In this document: positions 21,716 through 23,630 of the stretch, in pieces
Layout: each line of letters begins with the position of its first letter
Position numbering within the stretch: the stretch's first letter is position 1
Source: a virus
Length of the DNA stretch: 23,630 nt
Strand: one strand, 5' to 3'
Virus record (IMG/VR): IMGVR_UViG_3300033146_003133
Location: 1 to 23,630 of that record
Notes under the pieces: generated by a model
Databases searched by the model: none
Seen by the model: only the letters and a program-made list of their open reading frames with translations
What the model was told of the DNA's origin: nothing
Program-made: the position numbers and the translations under genes

Positions 21716-22405
21716 ATGCTAAAGTTTAGAAAAGCACAAAAAGAACAAAAAGAACAAGACGATAAGATTGTTCAGGAAAATGGTTTAGACTTACTGTTTT
21801 TTAATAAACAAACTGAAGCCTTATGTAAATTAGCTGTGCAAGAAAATGGTTTAGCTTTACAATATGTTAAAGACCAAACTAAAGAGATATGTACATTAGC
21901 TGTTAAACAGGATGGGCAATCATTATGCTACGTCAAAAAACAAACACCGGAACTGTGTGCTTTAGCTGTTAAACAGGATGGCTTAGCTTTAAGATTCATT
22001 AAGAAGCAAACAAAAAAGCTTTGTAGATTAGCTGTTCAACAAGAGGGCTTAGCTTTAAAATATGTTAATAAACAAACAGAGGAGTTATGTAAATTAGCTG
22101 TTCAGCAATATGGCTTATCTTTAAAATATGTTAATAAACAAACAGACGAGTTATGTAAATTAGCTATTAAACAAGACGGTTTATCTTTAGAGTATGTTAG
22201 AGACCAAACAAAAGAATTATGTAAGTTAGCCATTCAACAAGATAGTTATGCTTTAGAGTACGTTAAAAAACAGACTAACGCTTTATGTAAATTAGCTGTG
22301 CAAGAAAATGGTTTAGCTTTACAGTTTGTTAAAAAACAAACAGAAGACATTTGTGAGTTAGCTTATATACAAAATAATAAGTCGTTACAATATGTTAAAA
22401 TATAA
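21716..22405 (+). CDS. DUF4116-type repeat protein
   Basis: A 229-residue protein made of about ten 23-residue repeats of the form LCKLAVQQDGLALxYVKKQTxE, matching the DUF4116 repeat known from some bacteria, protists and giant viruses. Each unit is likely a helix pair, so the whole is a helical solenoid. The first ~15 residues are Lys/Glu-rich. It has no signal peptide or membrane segment. A Cys recurs at the same place in nearly every unit. The function of the repeat is unknown; a binding scaffold is likely. The ribosome site is weak (AAGAAG). It is the second solenoid repeat protein in this window. Confidence 0.85.
   Translation: MLKFRKAQKEQKEQDDKIVQENGLDLLFFNKQTEALCKLAVQENGLALQYVKDQTKEICTLAVKQDGQSLCYVKKQTPELCALAVKQDGLALRFIKKQTKKLCRLAVQQEGLALKYVNKQTEELCKLAVQQYGLSLKYVNKQTDELCKLAIKQDGLSLEYVRDQTKELCKLAIQQDSYALEYVKKQTNALCKLAVQENGLALQFVKKQTEDICELAYIQNNKSLQYVKI
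21765..22400 (+). repeat. 69-bp tandem repeats encoding the DUF4116 units
   Basis: In-frame units recur every 69 bp, seen as TTATGTAAATTAGCTGT-type blocks followed by GGTTTAGCTTTA. Adjacent copies near 22060 and 22130 are almost identical, showing recent duplication, while the outer copies are more diverged. Confidence 0.85.
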
Positions 22406-22425
22406 GAAAGAAAAAGGTGATTATA

Positions 22426-22650
22426 ATGGATATACGATTCAGTATAGGAAATAAGCTATTATTGATAGCTGATAGTACAACAGAGCTTTATGCCTTAAAT
22501 AATTGGGTAGCCTCTGAAGTTGAGCCTATTATATTATACAGAAAAGACTTTGATGATAAGAAAAAGTTAGAGAACGTATTAAACCAAGATGAAATTGAGG
22601 AATTAACAGCGGGACAAAAACCGCCTCAGGATGTTGTTTTATTTAGATAA
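22426..22650 (+). CDS. Small unrecognised protein at the operon end
   Basis: A 74-residue soluble protein beginning MDIRFSIGNKL. The ATG at 22426 is preferred over the in-frame GTG at 22417 because that GTG lies inside the AAAGGTGA ribosome site. Its centre has an aromatic and acidic pattern; the end is GQKPPQDVVLFR. I recognise no domain. It is the last gene of the plus-strand operon and is followed by a palindromic stem between convergent genes. Confidence 0.68.
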   Translation: MDIRFSIGNKLLLIADSTTELYALNNWVASEVEPIILYRKDFDDKKKLENVLNQDEIEELTAGQKPPQDVVLFR

Positions 22651-22667
22651 AAAAAACACAAGGGTCA

Positions 22668-22686
22668 AGCGCTTAACCTAAGCGCT
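22668..22686. terminator. Bidirectional stem-loop between convergent operons
   Basis: AGCGCTTA (22668-22675) pairs perfectly with TAAGCGCT (22679-22686) around a three-base loop. It lies in the 50 bases separating the plus-strand and minus-strand genes that face each other. Neither side has a T-run directly after the stem (the minus side has T8 about ten bases on), so it is a probable but not textbook terminator. Confidence 0.6.
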
Positions 22687-22700
22687 CTCTATACAGACTG

Positions 22701-23093
22701 TTAGCCTTCGTTACGAGGACTAGCTTGTTGCATTACTTTATCTAAAACATCTTTACCTGAGGATAAATCAGCCGACGCGTCGGCCATTCTTTTAGCTTGG
22801 ATATCTTCCGCTTTTTTAGCTTCTTGATCTATTTTAGATTCCAAATCTTGCGTTTTATTATTATGTTGTAATTCAGCCAATCGTTGTTGTAGTGATTGTA
22901 TTTCTTCTTCTCTTGTTTGATCTATCTGTTCTTGCGCTTGTTGTGTGTCGTCTCCGTTATCAGGAGCGGCTGCGGCCATTCCTGCAATTCTATTATATCT
23001 TGATTGACCTGTTCCCGGCACAGGTAACCCTTGTAATACGTTTGCGTCTAAAGCCTCTTTTAAAAGTGAGCCTAAATTATTGTTTTTGTTCAT
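22701..23093 (-). CDS. Unrecognised Gln/Glu-rich coiled-coil protein
   Basis: A 130-residue protein. The N-terminal 30 residues contain LKEALDANVLQGLPVPGTGQSR, then a short Ala-rich stretch. Residues ~50-105 are a Gln/Glu/Lys-rich heptad region, probably a coiled coil. It has no cysteine or membrane segment. Its start overlaps the end of the upstream gene by 17 bases, with AAAGG as ribosome site inside that gene. Composition would suit a scaffold or small structural protein; this is only a suggestion. Confidence 0.75.
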   Translation of the reverse strand: MNKNNNLGSLLKEALDANVLQGLPVPGTGQSRYNRIAGMAAAAPDNGDDTQQAQEQIDQTREEEIQSLQQRLAELQHNNKTQDLESKIDQEAKKAEDIQAKRMADASADLSSGKDVLDKVMQQASPRNEG

Positions 23094-23630
23094 TCTGTAA
23101 ACCTTTCATTTTTTCTATTAATATATTTAATTGATCTTTATCTGCTGTGTATAAAGGTGTTCTCAATATTTGACCTATACACTCACTAAATTTGTTAGAA
23201 GCAAATGCTTCTAGTTCTTGCCTAGCTTCTATCTGTCTTTCTTCGTAAGCTGTATTAAGCATTCCATCATGACTTAAGGTAATATCTCTCATATCTATTT
23301 CCATAGGGTCAAATTCAGCAAACGATAATAAAGGTGGCGGTTTAGTTATACCTTCATCACTTAATAAAGTAGCTACAAAGATAGCTATATCGTGAGAGAA
23401 ATTTATTTTAGTGAAATCTTCTTTACCTATAATTAAGCGGGCCTCTGTTAAACCCCACATAATATCAGATAGATCACAAGGTAAAAAGGAAGTGCCTGAT
23501 ATTTGATTACCGTTTAGTGTTTTGCATATATTACTAAAACCCTCTATAGATACTTCAAATAAATTAGTCGTTAGTAAACTACAAGCGGCCTGTAAACGAT
23601 CTAAGACTTCTGGTCTAGCATAACTACCCG
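23077..23630 (-). CDS. Unrecognised protein, cut by the right edge
   Basis: The frame is open from the right edge down to 23077, giving at least 184 residues; an internal ATG at 23460 is not taken as the start because coding continues upstream without a stop. The visible part is acidic to neutral and mixed alpha/beta, with PPPLLSFAEFDPMEIDMRDI in the middle and a helical, Glu/Lys-rich end. It has no motif I know. It shares a transcript with the coiled-coil gene downstream. A virion or assembly protein is possible from its position facing the packaging operon. Confidence 0.72.
   Translation of the reverse strand, partial: GSYARPEVLDRLQAACSLLTTNLFEVSIEGFSNICKTLNGNQISGTSFLPCDLSDIMWGLTEARLIIGKEDFTKINFSHDIAIFVATLLSDEGITKPPPLLSFAEFDPMEIDMRDITLSHDGMLNTAYEERQIEARQELEAFASNKFSECIGQILRTPLYTADKDQLNILIEKMKGLQNEQKQ

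Noticed and set aside
22417-22425. GTG start for the small gene at the operon end
   Set aside because: The GTG is part of the AAAGGTGA ribosome site; the ATG nine bases on has proper spacing.
1-23630. Stop-codon reassignment (as in some large phages)
   Set aside because: All recognised genes read through with the standard code, and TAA, TAG and TGA all close frames at sensible ends.

Overview
This AT-rich window is part of a tailed double-stranded DNA bacteriophage genome. It holds a phage-type replication and recombination set, a terminase large subunit (packaging motor ATPase and nuclease), long single-strand operons, very short gene spacing and many small unrecognised genes. The standard code fits: long frames close normally at TAA, TAG and TGA. 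Most genes have a purine-rich AAGGAG-type ribosome site, so the host uses Shine-Dalgarno initiation. The host cannot be named from this sequence.

Layout. From 13851 down to 1, on the minus strand, lies a replication/repair operon. In transcription order it carries a RuvC-like resolvase, a 13-repeat BspA/DUF285 protein, a 116-residue unknown, a MoxR-type AAA+ ATPase with a partner protein (HExxH plus VWA-like motif), an SbcD/SbcC (gp47/gp46-like) nuclease pair, a zinc-ribbon protein, a repeat-bearing coiled-coil protein, a UvsW-like helicase, a 170-residue unknown, a DnaB-like helicase, a TOPRIM primase, a DUF3820-like protein and the start of a DEDD 3'-5' exonuclease or DNA polymerase I that leaves the window. 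From 16561 to 22650, on the plus strand, lies a packaging operon. It has a terminase large subunit interrupted at Walker B by a mini-intein, three charged unknown proteins, an apparent pseudoknot RNA with a terminator, a tandem pair of small membrane proteins, a DUF4116-repeat protein and a small unknown. Two further genes (23630 to 22701, minus) converge on it, and the outer one is cut by the edge.

The most striking region is the 2.7 kb divergent intergenic stretch 13852-16560, which contains only two short genes. By eye I find eight copies of one RNA-like architecture. An outer stem (P1) encloses a large variable hairpin (P2) and then a small hairpin (P3), whose stem sequence differs from copy to copy but whose loop is CGATNACA (CGATACA in one copy). 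A short spacer, usually ending in AC, leads to the closing P1 strand. Seven copies are packed between 15231 and 16291 and one lies at 13967-14138. Stems are re-paired with different bases in different copies, and most G-T wobbles are pairable as plus-strand RNA. I do not recognise this as a known RNA class; it is the best candidate here for an undescribed system. The same stretch has a branched hairpin with a T-run at 14347-14424, a 14-bp terminator-like hairpin upstream of the resolvase, and pyrimidine-rich low-complexity DNA.

How it fits together. The minus operon supplies primer synthesis, unwinding, end processing and branch resolution for replication and recombination. Resolved DNA is presumably packaged by the terminase encoded divergently. 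The RNA array lies exactly between the two operons, where a transcription switch, a replication start or abundant small RNAs would be plausible. All structural statements are from manual reading, without folding software or database searches.
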